Below, one piece after another: positions 51,334 through 64,000 of a stretch of DNA of 64,000 nt; position 1 is the stretch's first letter, and each line of letters begins with the position of its first letter. The DNA is from Pardosa pseudoannulata (Eukaryota; Arthropoda; Arachnida; Araneae; Lycosidae): the NCBI GenBank assembly GCA_032207245.1, contig CM063508.1:87292152-87356151 (forward strand), read 5' to 3'. A model generated the notes under the pieces. The model was not told the DNA's origin and searched no databases. It was given only the letters and a program-made list of their open reading frames with translations. A program made the translations under genes and the position numbers.

Positions 51334-53157
51334 AATTTGGAAACACATTTCGAGAATGAACGCCAATAACGCTAATGGCATTTTATTTTAAAAACAAAAC
51401 CTTTCTCTTGAAAATTGCAAGATGTGTCCCTTACTATATTCATGTTTCTATATTTAAACGTATTTTACCCTAACAATGAAAAATGTTTCTTCTAAAAGTT
51501 GAAGTTACTCATTTCATAACTGATAATGCTAATGACTCTTTAGCGTGGAAGAAGAGATCTTCTTCAAAACTGTTGCAGATTTTGCATATTGTTTTTGTTA
51601 ATAACTCTTAGGGCAGCAACAGAAGAAACAGATGTTTCTGTAAGCTCTATTGTTTCTTTGTAATCTTATTATTAACTTTAATGCATTTGCAGAACTAAGA
51701 AGACTTATTTTTTGAAATTCTACAACTTCTGCTTTCACAGTTGTTAATGCATGTCTACAGCACTTAAGGGAAGGTTGCTGGTACAAAACATGTTTTTACC
51801 AATTTCCAATGTTAATGATACTTTATCAGTGACGATAAGGCGGTGATGTCAAAGTACTTCTACGTGATCTTAATATTTCCCCATTTACGCATTACTAATT
51901 TTTGTTGATAGCAACTTTTTACCTTATGCCTGTATTCAAGTAAAACAGTTTTATTCGTTTAAAGAAAGATAAACATGTCCAAACGATGTTGTTATCTCTT
52001 CAAACTATATGCTATTACTTTTATTCTAGTATATACTTTTATATATCAAGTCTTTTTAAACGGGTGATGGGCCGTTCAGCGAAGTGTGAAATCTTTGAAA
52101 ATGCGGGATTGGTCGAAATATAAGAGGTACACTTTCTTTCCTCACAGCCAACTACTCTGGTGTCAAATTCTTGAGGTTTAGAAACATTACTATCAATCAC
52201 TGCCATAATGCTTTTTCTTCTACGATTTCATCCCTTTGACGAAAATACCCTTTAAATATTCCCCAATAGATCGAAAGTTTTTATTACTGTTAATTTTAGA
52301 AGGATTCTTGTATGTCTAAGGGGTAGCATCTATGCGAATGGTCAACTGTCAAAACACAAGAGGGGAACGGATCCTGGCGAAATTCAGAAACTATTAGAAG
52401 AGTTAGAAGATGAAGAGATTGATGGTTCTCATTAAGAATGTGAATTAGAAAATATTGAGTAAAATTTGTATTTGTCATCTTCACTAAATCATGGAGACGT
52501 GGTAGATCAGTCGGTAAAGGGAAGGATTTCGTAACTGAGAGGTTGCGGGTTCGGAAACCGAGCCAGCCTAAGATCCGTTGTGTTCGTTAAAAGTGACTAG
52601 GGCACGTAAAATATGTTCTTGGTCACAATGACCTTGAAGTTCTCAATTAATACCTCTGGGGGTGGCAGGACAAGTCTACAGCTCTTCTGCTTGGTCCCTG
52701 CTTCAAATTTACAAGGACACCATTTGAGCATATAATGTACTTTCACCCTTGTGGTGCATGTTATAAAAGAAAAACGCACTCATTTGCCTTAAAATGAGTA
52801 GCTTCCGTCTCAATCGTACGTGGTTTCACCAACTGGCATAAGTCAACAACAACAATGGATGTAAGAAATATTTCTGAAATTTGGAGTAACCCTGAACCCT
52901 TACATGTGAAAAATTAATTATTCTTAATAATTTGAATTTCAGTATATATGACCGTTAACCCTCTAAGCGTTTCGCAAATAATTTTCTGTCCACTAGATTA
53001 TGTCTTAAATGGGTGAGAACATATGAGATCAGATTTACATCCTAAAATTTAATTAAATGTCAATAACAGTTGTACTTCCAGTAAACTATATAGATATAAA
53101 TCACTTCAAAACACGTTCACATGTGGTTGGAGGTATAATCGGGTGGGTAGTAAACTG
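51334..53157. repeat. segment B, copy 2 (1.82 kb)
   Basis: Second copy at an offset of 2454 bases from 48880-50703, with scattered substitutions and few indels. It ends with the same GGGTGGGTAGTAAAC but is followed by unique sequence instead of satellite A. Both copies carry the same SINE, so the SINE inserted before the duplication. Confidence 0.9.
52497..52850 (+). mobile_element. SINE family 2, copy 2
   Basis: Counterpart of 50039-50390 inside segment B copy 2. The A box is the same and the B box reads GGTTCGGAAACC, one base longer and slightly decayed. Confidence 0.8.
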
Positions 53158-53235
53158 TTTTAAATTTATGCATAGGAGGACATGACAAATGCAGTCTGAT
53201 AGTCATTAAGTTCTCAAAGACTATTGTGAGTGTAT

Positions 53236-55331
<2,096 letters not shown>

Positions 55332-56039
55332 TATATATGTATATATATATATATATATAAAGTACATATCCGTACATCAGAAATTTAACACTATCAACCT
55401 TTGATACACTTTATTTCTTGTATATGCATGGGTTCCATAAATATTTGCTAAAGATAATGTCAAACATATTTATGCACTAACGTATAATTATTTTCCTAGT
55501 TACATTTATATTATTGAGTTATGAAGCTTATATTTTAAGTAATGGAATTTGTTGAAGATATATAGAGTTATTTAAAACGTATAATCTCAAGTAATTTAGT
55601 TTCAGCATATGTACATCCAAAATATCATACTTCTGTAGTTCGTTAATATAAGGCATTTGTATGAGAGTGGATATATGAGAGAATATGCTGGGTCAGTAAT
55701 TACTCCAAGCGGAGGAAATAAATTACATATCACGAAGTCTGCTCTCCCGATTACGCTTAGGTGTTTTAAATGATATAACGTTTAAGAATAAGTCCAACGG
55801 AAGATATGATATTAGAGAAACGTGAAAAATGATCAGCAATGACTAGAATGGCAGTAATTCTGATACTGTGCTCCTTTGTCTTGGGGAAGATTAATTGGGT
55901 TTCATCCTTAAAGATGCTTGTGATACATTACTATGAATCATCTAATTCATTTGTCATTAGCTGTACATATCTGATACCTTTTCTGCCCTCAAAGCGTGAA
56001 AAAGGTTTACATCACCGATTTCATTTCATTGAATGTTTG
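55332..56039. other. unassigned AT-rich sequence
   Basis: Short TA-rich stretch to about 55362, then sequence without recognisable feature. A frame at 55839-56042 has no domain. Confidence 0.5.

Positions 56040-56091
<52 letters not shown>
56040..56091. repeat. (TA)n microsatellite
   Basis: About 50 bases of TA dinucleotides. Confidence 0.97.
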
Positions 56092-56093
<2 letters not shown>

Positions 56094-56593
56094 CTTCAGG
56101 ATTTTTCTCAGAATCACATCTAATTAGAGATAAGTATATTGTGCACTGCTAATAACAAAATTTCTAAATAAATGAAAAATAATAAAGTTTTCAAAATTCG
56201 ATTTTTTTAAAATTTGTATAAAATAAGTTTAATGCCAGTGGATATAATTGAAACAATGAACAAACATACTAACTACAATGTTGTTAAATTTTACAATATT
56301 ATAAAAACTATTGCAGAAAAAGCATATCGAAATACATTTTAATTTATAAAAAACGCTGTTGCATACAGGCAATAGGTAAAAAAAACAGGGTAAAAGTAAT
56401 CAAATTTCTAAAGGCTATAAAAAGCGATTAGCAATTTGATTTTTTATTTTGGTCTATAATTATTTGGTAATTTTCGTTTTATCACTGATCTCTTAAATAC
56501 CATAATATAAGATTTTTTCCTCTTGGAAAGAGTTTAACTCTTCATCACTAAAAGAGACAATAGCTAATAGTAGAAAGTATCTAGTAACGAATA

Positions 56594-56930
56594 ACTTGGC
56601 TTGGTTTGGAGCTCTAAATGGACCAAATGGACCAAAATCTACTTTTTAAACACGTATTCTGTGGGATTCAAAACTTCCTCTTAACTGAGAGAGGGTTTTA
56701 TACAAAACTCTAATACCGGTGCCATTTCATGTTTAGTGTAGATTTGGTTTAGTTTGGACTGCAACGGCCTACTTTTGCAACACGAGGGATGATTAGATAG
56801 AGACCTACTGCTTAAAGCCGCTTCCGAATGACTACGAACATTCATACCACTGTGGGATTCGAACCCACGAACACCAGTTTCGAAAGTCAGCACCCTAACC
56901 ATTCGGCTATCGTTCGGCACCTAGTAACGA
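56594..56930 (-). mobile_element. SINE family 1, full-length copy with target-site duplication
   Basis: Flanked by the 13-bp direct repeat CTAGTAACGAATA (56581-56593 and 56931-56943), which fixes both ends and gives a length of 337 bases. On the minus strand it begins GTGCCGAACGATAGCCGAAT, has an A box in TAGCCGAATGGTTAGG and a near-consensus B box GGGTTCGAATCCC, and ends in CTCCAAACCAAGCCAAGTT. It has no poly-A tail. This copy is the reference for the other family members in the window. The 79-codon minus frame over it is not a gene. Confidence 0.93.
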
Positions 56931-57149
56931 ATAGATGCAACAATTTAGATCTTAAAATATAAGAATCTTTTGATCGTAGATTAATTACTATTATAATACT
57001 AATTTCTTATGATAAATAAAATAGGCATTGTTTACGTCATACATTAGTGGTTTGTTTAAAATTAATATATATTCATAAACATTAAAAAAGAATATTAAAA
57101 GAAAACAAATATAGTATTAAAAATATTCATTTTCCTGTACAAATATCTA

Positions 57150-57880
57150 TAACAATTTTTGGAATAAAGTAATCTACCGAGTATGGTGGGAAAGAGGATC
57201 TCAAAGAGATTTTAGGTAAGAAAGTTCAAGAAAAACCATAGGGAGTTGTTAATATACAGAGTATTTATGGAATGGAGCATGTTTGGAATAAAGTTATCTA
57301 CCGAGTAAGGTAGAAAAGAGTATTTCAAACAATATTTCGGTAAGAAAGTAACAGAAAAACCATAGGGAGTTGTTAATATACAGAGTACTTATGGAATGAA
57401 GTATTTTGGAATAAAACAATCTACCGAGTATGGTGGGAAATAGAATCTCAAAGAGTATTTTGACAAGAAAGTTCAAGAAAAACCATAGGGAGTTGTTATT
57501 ATACAGAGTACTTATGGAATGGAGTATTTTTGGAATAAAGTAATCTATTGAGTAGAGTGGGAAAGAGGATCTCAAAGAGTATTTCGTTAAGTAAGTTCAA
57601 GAAAAACAATAGGGAATTGCTAATATACAGAGTACTTATGGTATGGAGTATTTTTGAAATAAAGTAATCTACCCAGTATGGTTGGGAAGAGGATCTTAAA
57701 ATGTATGTCGGTAAAAAAGCTAAAGAAAGACCACAGAGAGTTGTTAATATACAGAGTACTTATAGAGTGGAATATTTTTGGAATAAAGTAATCTACCGAG
57801 TATGGTAGGAAAGAGGATCTCAAAAAGCAATCCGGTAACAAAGTTCAAGGAAAGACATAGGAGTTGTTAATATACAGAGT
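57150..57880 (+). repeat. 122-bp satellite, six copies
   Basis: Unit landmarks TGGAATAAAGTAATCTACCG, GGATCTCAAAGAG and CATAGGGAGTTGTTAATATA repeat at about 122-base spacing from 57150 to 57880. Copies are well conserved. Minus-strand frames at 57294-57575 and 57620-57841 are repeat artefacts. Confidence 0.95.
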
Positions 57881-58740
57881 ACTTGTGTAAATGAGTTTAT
57901 ATAGTATTGTTTTATTTTTGTCTACAATCAGTCAGTAATTTTCGTTTTTGTCACTGATATATTAAATTGCATGATATATGATTTGCTCTCTTTGAAACTG
58001 CTTAACTCTTATTTCGCAATGTATACATTAATGAATAATAGAGAACAATGAGAAGATAATTGGTGCAAAATTTTAGAACCTCAAATATAAAAATCATTTG
58101 ATCATAGATTAGGGGTTATTATAATATTATATATTCCACTAATCTATAATCAAATGATAAAAAATATAGTAATAGCGTGATCATTAGTCGTTGGTGTAAA
58201 ACTGAGTCATTATCATAAATATTCAAAAACAATATTAAAAGAACACAATTATAAAATTGAAAATATTGATTTTAATATACGATATTAATATATATCAGGA
58301 TTTAACTTCTATAATGATTTTTTGGTACACTAAGCACAATGGGGAAAGGATCTCAGAAATTCTGTAAGAAAATGCATAAAAACTTATGTAAATAGAGTAC
58401 TTATGTAAATGAATTTATATATTAATGAAACATAAATATCTTTATTTTGGTCTGTAATCAATCGGTAGTTTTTGTTATGTCAGTGATGCATTGAATTAAA
58501 TAATATATGCACTCGAGGAAAATATCTTACTCTTTAATTCTTAATCACTAACAAAAATAATATCGAATAATAGAATATAACCACTAACAAATAGATGATA
58601 CATCTTAGATCCTCAAATATAAAAATTAAATATTAGTAACTATTATAAAACTGAGTATATTAGATAAACATGCAAAGAACAAATTAAAAGACAACAGTTA
58701 TAACATTAAAAATCTCTATAACTATTTTTCTTAGAAACAT

Positions 58741-59443
58741 AGAAGACCGAAAACGATGGGTAAAATTTTCTCGAAAAGTTTTCTACCTTCATATAATTGA
58801 ATATAATTTTTACTTAAGGAATTATGAAAAGGATCGAACATTCCTTCGTAAGAGTTGATGATTTACATAACTTAATATTCATATCTGTAGTTTATTACAT
58901 AGATCTTATGGGAGTTTCAAAGAGAAGTAAGAATTACTTGGTATAAATGAATTTTGCACCAATCAGTTTACACTGTATGTCTATGATTAAAGCCACTGCA
59001 TAGAGAAAAAAAAATAGAATAATTTATTATGGACTTGTTTTATAAAAATATGGAAATATTTAGGGAAGTAATAATCATAGATAAAATATTTTAAAATTAT
59101 ATCCTTTTAATCTACTAACATATATAAATATTTCAGTAATAGCATCCAAACTAGAAAATCTCAAAATTTTTATTTTTGAAAAAAATCATTTTGAATTACA
59201 CGTTTTAAGTTTTATTTTACACTTAATCACTATGCCGTATTTCTACAGACATTAAAATTTTTACGGGCCATTTACATTTTTCTTATTTAATATTTTCACT
59301 GGTTATTCGTACTTTTCTTCATTTTTTCTAACTCCTACTTCTTAAATTTGTAATGTTTGATAAATATACCTGTAACGACCTGTAACAATATGTTACATTC
59401 TTTGCTTCAACGTTTTTTACCTGTTCTCGTAAGCCATCGCTAA
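58741..59443. other. AT-rich sequence without recognisable features
   Basis: Nothing recognised, except a pyrimidine-rich stretch just before the frame at 59444. Confidence 0.45.
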
Positions 59444-59668
59444 ATGCAAGAAGAACAAGAGCGGTCTAGGTTAAGAAGAGACTTCGGACTTCTCCCAACA
59501 AATAGAAGGACACTTTTGGTTTGGCAGGATCTGACCCCTCCTTTATTGAGTGGACACCCTGTTTTTTCTCAGTGGGGGCAGGCTGATTTTTTGGAATTTG
59601 ATGTGTTACCGGAGGAAAGAAGAGGGTGGACGCTGCTAGCATTAGCAGCTTGCGGGATAGATATTTGA
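59444..59668 (+). CDS. unidentified short frame in a GC-richer island
   Basis: An ATG-initiated frame of 74 codons (MQEEQERSRLRRDFGLLPTN, then a tryptophan- and proline-containing body and a C-terminal ALAACGIDI) has a protein-like composition unlike the AT-driven frames around it. An in-frame TAA directly precedes the ATG. A pyrimidine-rich tract ending CTGTTCTCGTAAG lies 9 bases upstream and could be a splice acceptor. An AATAAA at about 59850 lies downstream. No family recognised. It may be an exon, a small gene or a transposon fragment; single-genome evidence does not decide. Confidence 0.25.
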   Translation: MQEEQERSRLRRDFGLLPTNRRTLLVWQDLTPPLLSGHPVFSQWGQADFLEFDVLPEERRGWTLLALAACGIDI

Positions 59669-60769
59669 AGTCACAAGACACAAAGAAAAAAGCGAAAAGG
59701 ACGCCAAATCCAGAGGTGTCTTCCGCATCTATAAATGAAAAGTTGTTTTCCTTTTGTATTTCTTAGGAATTTAATTGTATAAAATCATTTAATCAAGATA
59801 TGTTTATCCAAGTGTGTTTTAATGAGTTTTATATTCTTCTTTCTTAAACAATAAATCAACGTAACATTATTTGAACACTACCTTTACTTTTCTTTATTCA
59901 ATTTCTGTCTTCATACATAAAAAGAAAGTACAGACTTTTAGGTTTCAAACGCACATATTGACTATTTTTCGTAAAGTAAAATACATTGTACATAATATCG
60001 TAGTAAATACAATATACGACTCGACTGAAATCGACTAAATTGCTTTATTCAAGAAAGAATTTTACATTTTTCAAGTTCTATGCATAAATAATATCTCATT
60101 AAATTTTTACAGTGCTGGCATTCGATATCGATCACTCTAAAATATATTGCATGTTTTGTAAAAACGAATAAATATGCCTTCCTCAGCATCGTACGCGTTT
60201 CAACTAATGCATTCTCCTTACACATATTTCGGATGTTTACTTGAAATTGCCCGTATTGTGAAGCCTTCAATCGTAATTCCAAAAGCCGAATAAATAAACT
60301 ACTTAAAAGTGCTGAAAATCATTTACTCCAATAGTTGCAATCTCAGTACTGTCCTTCATCATTTCATTCTCACATAACAATGAATAATTTAATCGATAAA
60401 CTGTTTAAAGGAAAGCAAATTTCCTAACGAATTGGTCTCGGTTAATCATTAAAAGAAGGAAGTGCGCTTGGCAATTAAATCTTTTTAAATAATGAAGAAT
60501 CTATGGATGAATGGTCTTCCATTTGGAACATTACGGGCAGAACCTTTAAATTTTATTTGACTTCAAAGAGGAAACTTATAATAAAACTAAGGAACATTTA
60601 TGTAGCCTATTTGTTCAAGGGATGAGTTAAAATTGCGTATTTCTAATGACGGTATTGATCGCCAATGATCGATTTGTTGATTTTGCAATCATCGTGTTCT
60701 TAACATTTCCGTTTATTTAGTGTTAGAAAAATACATTCTTTGAAAAGAGTTATCCGTTTCGACGTAAAG
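59669..60769. other. AT-rich sequence without recognisable features
   Basis: A minus-strand frame at 60049-60282 has no recognisable domain. Nothing supported. Confidence 0.45.
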
Positions 60770-61660
60770 GAAAATTTTGTTATATACATATAATTCAGTC
60801 GTTTATAATGGTTACAGTTTCATTCCTGATTTAAAATAAGAGTTCTGTAAACTTGCTAATGAAACTTAAAGTTATAATGAATTATTTCCCTCTCTTACAA
60901 ATTACAAAATGTATCCATGAATAAGGACTATAGCCATTAGTAAAAAATATTGGTAAATATTGTTCACTTATATTTTTAATCGTCATTGGTCAGCTTAAAA
61001 TATTGGTCAACAAAAAGGAAAATTTATTATATACATGTAATTCAGAACTATATAATGGTTACAATTTTATTCCTGATTTAAAATAAGAGTTCTGAAAACT
61101 TGCTAATAAAACTTAAAATCGTAAAGAATTATTTCACTCTTTTTTATTATTAAATTATAAAATGTATTTATGAATGACGATTAAGACTATAAATAAACAA
61201 TATTAGTAAATATTTTTACTTAAATTTTTAATCAACGTAAAATGAAAATTTATTATATATATGTAATTCTTCAGTTTATAAGGGTTACAGTTTCATTCCT
61301 GATTTAAAATAAGAGTTCTGGAAACTTGCTAATGAAACTCAAAATCATAATGAATTATTTCCCTCTCTTTTATTATTAAATTACAAAATGTATCCATGAA
61401 TAATGACTATAGCTATCAATAAACAATATTGGTAAACATTCCTTACTGATAGTTTTAATTGTCATTGGTTAACTTAAAATATTGGTTAACGAAAAATAAA
61501 ATTTGTTAGATACTTGTAATTCAGCAGTTTATAATGGTTAAAGTTTCATTCATGATTTAAAATAAGAGTTCTGGAATTTGCTAATGAAACTCAAAATCAT
61601 ACTGAATTATTTGCATCACTTTTATATTAAATTACAAAATGTATCCATGAATGACGATGA
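60770..61660 (+). repeat. 230-260 bp satellite, four copies
   Basis: TTCATTCCTGATTTAAAATA, or a close variant, recurs at about 60820, 61060, 61292 and 61547. Each copy also contains ACTTGCTAATGAAACT, AAATTACAAAATGTATCCAT and TAAAATATTGGT.AAC. The last copy is shorter. Confidence 0.93.
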
Positions 61661-62261
61661 AATAATGACAATAATGGTAATTAGAGATCAGTATAGGTCA
61701 TCATGTAATAATTAGAATATATAGCTCATAATTATTGGGTACGTATCAGCTAGGTGAAACAAACCAAAATTGAAGACATGTAGATTAATATTAGTTTTGC
61801 TTTGATTTTTTTTATTGTACCTAGGATAAGATTTGTATTATCTGTGTGCAGTTTCGTTACATTTTACAAAGTAAAGGGAAAATATTACTACTGTTTTCAT
61901 GTTAATTATTTATCTCTTTAATTTCTCGCATGCGTAGAATAGAGTGTATAAATATTGAAATCAATCAAAAATTTTATCTCAAGATTTTGATTGTGTTTTC
62001 CGTTTAACACCTCTCTGTGCCCGAAAATACCATTTTTTGCATTATGTCTGAGGATATGAACATGATAATATGACTGCATTTTAGTTTATTACCAACTTAA
62101 ATAGATAGTATAATAGTTTATAGAACATAAAATGTGTCTCAATTATATCACATATTTGTGCATTACTTTATTAAGTACTCAAACACCCTTTACTAGCAAA
62201 TAAAGTACAATTACAGCATCTACTAATACACTTTAATAGATATTTTGATGATTCTGATGCC
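61661..62261. other. AT-rich sequence without recognisable features
   Basis: Nothing recognised. Confidence 0.5.
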
Positions 62262-62510
62262 ACTTGGTCAAACCAAGCACGGTTGAGCCAGAAGCTACTC
62301 GTAATAAGGCAAAGATATGCGTCTTTTATCTTAATGAGTACCGTTAGCGTGAAAGAACGACTTTTCTCAAGAAAATCAGAAGCAGAGACCAAGCAGAAGG
62401 CCCATAGGTTCCCAGAGGTATTGATTGAGATCTTGGTGGACACTGTGCATATGAAAATATTTTACGTGCCCCCATTGTCTTTAACGCTTTCAAAGAACTT
62501 AGGCCGCTTA
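62262..62510 (-). mobile_element. SINE family 2, 5'-truncated copy
   Basis: Minus strand contains GGGGGCACGTAAAATAT, AATCAATACCTCTGGGA, TTCTGCTTGGTCTCTGCTTC and CGAGTAGCTTCTGGCTCAA, matching the body of 50039-50390. The tRNA-like head is missing. This independent copy supports the family. The plus and minus open frames here are artefacts of the SINE. Confidence 0.75.
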
Positions 62511-62610
62511 AATATATATGATCACTTGAATAAATAATTTGAAATACAAACAAATATGTAATGCATAAATACACAAACCATTCAAACAGTTTCTCCATTT
62601 TAAGTATTAA

Positions 62611-63022
62611 CCCCTAATGCACAGTTTTTTAAAAAAAAGTCGGGACAAAAAATCAATTTTTTAAATGTAAAAAGCACAATTTAGAACTTAAATATATATT
62701 GAAAAATGAGTGAATCAGAATCTGAATATGAATACGCTGTCGAAAAGCGGCTCACAAGGAAGACATAAGTCGTAAGTGATAAGTAGAAAAAAAAATATTT
62801 CATACTTAAATAAATAAGTTTTATAGCTTACAGTAGCATATAAATGATAAATAACAATAGAATGATTGTTTTTTGTTTTTTTACATTGTTATTTTCAATT
62901 TTCGATTGCATTCGAGTGTGAAAAATTATAGCAATATAAAGTACAATATTCGAATTATCTAGAGTGTGCACAGTTTAGTCAGTTTAGCGCTCTCGAGTTA
63001 ACTCGAGCGTACACGTTAAGGG
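62611..63022. mobile_element. possible TTAA-flanked MITE (piggyBac type)
   Basis: TTAA directly precedes CCCCTAATGCACAG at 62607-62610, and near the right end GTACACGTTAAGGG is followed within one base by TTAA (63024-63027). The ends are inverted relatives of each other (CCC.TAA...), about ten of fourteen bases. TTAA plus C-rich ends suggests piggyBac. A perfect 16-base palindrome CTCGAGTTAACTCGAG lies at 62992-63007. The terminal match is short, so this is tentative. Confidence 0.45.
62706..62771 (+). pseudogene. short chromodomain-like peptide next to a splice donor
   Basis: From the ATG, 20 codons read MSESESEYEYAVEKRLTRKT and then TAA. An acidic leader followed by EYAVEK and basic residues resembles the first strand of HP1-type chromodomains (E-Y-x-V-E-K-I-L-D-x-R). 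A strong donor GTAAGT is at 62772-62777, one codon after the stop. The stop means it cannot be spliced into a longer protein as it stands. It may be a captured or decayed exon, or coincidence. Confidence 0.2.
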
Positions 63023-63027
63023 TTTAA

Positions 63028-63573
63028 GACAGTTCGGAACCTTTGCATAATCATAAATAATAGAGTATTATTATGCTAACCATATACATGTATTTTGTAT
63101 TAAATTGAATAGTAGCGTAAAAGAGAAATTTACCTTAAGAAATTAAATGATATAATTGGATTAAAAAGAGTTCCCAGTTTTCACAAGAGCGATGGTGAAT
63201 GCATTGATCCCATATAAAGTTCCTTCTGAACACTTATAGTTTTTGTTCTTTAAATATAAGGCGAAATAAACTGAGGAGCAACCGTTTAACGTAAGAATTG
63301 CAGCCTCAAACGATCCAAGGAAATGCTCTTACACTGATGCTTTGAAATCAGAATTTATTTTCCGTCAGTGGCAGGACATATAAAAGTAGCATATCGAGCT
63401 GCAATAGAGACTTAAGAATAGCGATGATTTCGAGGGGATTTCGGGAAATGCTATTTCCTGAAAGTAGTGGATAAGGATAACAAATCATTCATCAAGATTA
63501 ATGCACGCGATAGCGTCAAGATTCTAGTCGGTAATGCTCAAGGTACTGATTAAGGGCAATAGTGAGCCTTTTA
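63028..63573. other. unassigned sequence
   Basis: Somewhat less AT-rich from about 63290 to 63560, with a small imperfect hairpin (TTCGGGAAAT, GCT loop, ATTTCCTGAA at 63440-63462). No readable coding frame. Confidence 0.4.
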
Positions 63574-64000
63574 TGATGCGTGATATCATCTATTGCACCC
63601 ACAAATCAATAAGATAGTATTCAGCGAGAAAAATATAGATATAAGCCATTTTAATTGGGGAAAGGTTTCAGGGGATGTTATTTAGAATCATGAAGTGTGA
63701 GATGCAGGGAGACATTTTAACTTTTATTAACAGCATATTTTTAATGCAACTCCTATGAAAAATTATATCACGTATAAGTTTAAACATTTATTTAATTATG
63801 GAAAAGTACCAGAAGAAATTAATTCTGTGTTTCAAAAGCAAAATTAACTCTTAAATATTTTTAGAAAATGTTTTTTATCTGTTAAAATTTCAATCATATT
63901 TATCATTTATTAGCAATATGGTTTGATGATTGATATCATCTATTACAACCAAAAATCCATAAGATAGTATTCAGCGCAATACTTATAGATATGAGCTGTT
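63574..64000 (+). repeat. 350-bp spaced direct repeat reaching the window end
   Basis: TGATATCATCTATTGCACCC ... ATAAGATAGTATTCAGCG ... TATAGATATAAGC (63581-63647) recurs at 63931-63997 with some substitutions. The second copy runs off the window, so this may be the first part of a tandem array with a 350-base period. Confidence 0.8.

Larger units (their letters stand above)
56440..58740 (+). repeat. long diverged repeat, three copies around a 122-bp satellite
   Basis: TATTTTGGTCTATAATTATT and relatives with TCACTGAT, then CTTAACTCTT..TCAC, then TAGATTA.T..TATTATAATA, then ACATT.AAAAA.AATATTAAAAG occur at about 56445-57140, 57905-58310 and 58430-58740. The first copy is interrupted by the SINE at 56594-56930. 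Divergence is high. Confidence 0.6.

Noticed and set aside
62171..62598. Overlapping plus and minus frames of 84-90 codons
   Set aside because: They lie on a SINE family 2 copy, whose relatives at 50.0 and 52.5 kb do not keep the same frames.

Overview
This window looks like an intergenic, repeat-dominated stretch of an AT-rich animal nuclear genome. It has very long (TA)n arrays, several satellite-like tandem arrays, and fossils of BEL/Pao, Ty3/gypsy, Tc1, piggyBac and non-LTR elements plus two tRNA-derived SINE families. Nothing is bacterial: there are no operons, ribosome binding sites, CRISPR arrays or rRNA genes. The BEL Gag (DUF1759-like), the gypsy Pol and the Tc1 relics are of types I associate with arthropods. 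My best guess is an arachnid, possibly a spider, but that is inference without a database search. I found no host protein gene I can defend. The only long intact reading frame is a 5'-truncated gypsy Pol (12271-15369).

Layout. 0-8 kb: (TA)n blocks, a 62-67 bp satellite with higher-order organisation (1421-3050), a doubtful transposon relic near 4.2-4.8 kb, then plain AT-rich sequence. 8.1-16 kb: a BEL/Pao element on the minus strand, reduced to two LTRs and part of gag, with a 5-bp target duplication; a 1.46-kb tandem duplication starting inside its right LTR; and a gypsy element inserted into a SINE and missing its 5' end. 17-25.1 kb: three different dead Tc1-type transposons and a dead piggyBac that landed in one of three copies of a local repeat. 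One Tc1 carries a 19-bp perfect hairpin created by a small inverted duplication. 25.6-38 kb: short tandem duplications, (TA)n arrays up to about 0.9 kb, a small GC-rich island (28.5-28.7 kb), a 278-bp satellite (29.36-31.29 kb), a long-TIR MITE (32.58-33.00 kb) and the tail of a non-LTR retrotransposon (36.3 kb). 39-45.4 kb: a diverged 440-650 bp satellite. 48-53.2 kb: a 430-bp satellite interrupted twice by the same 1.82-kb segment, which carries a second SINE family. 53.2-55.4 kb: a 0.87-kb (TA)n array with a Tc1 copy, both TIRs present, inserted near its end. 56.4-64 kb: a full-length SINE with a 13-bp target duplication, a 122-bp satellite, a 230-260 bp satellite, and a TTAA-flanked MITE holding a short chromodomain-like peptide next to a good splice donor.

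These parts do not work together as a system. They record nested insertion, tandem duplication and decay. The most informative items are the nested SINE/gypsy locus with its coincident duplication breakpoint, the piggyBac insertion with a nearby empty paralogous site, the hairpin insertion in the Tc1 relic, and the repeated coupling of (TA)n arrays to duplicated flanks. I did not find convincing evidence of a new functional system.
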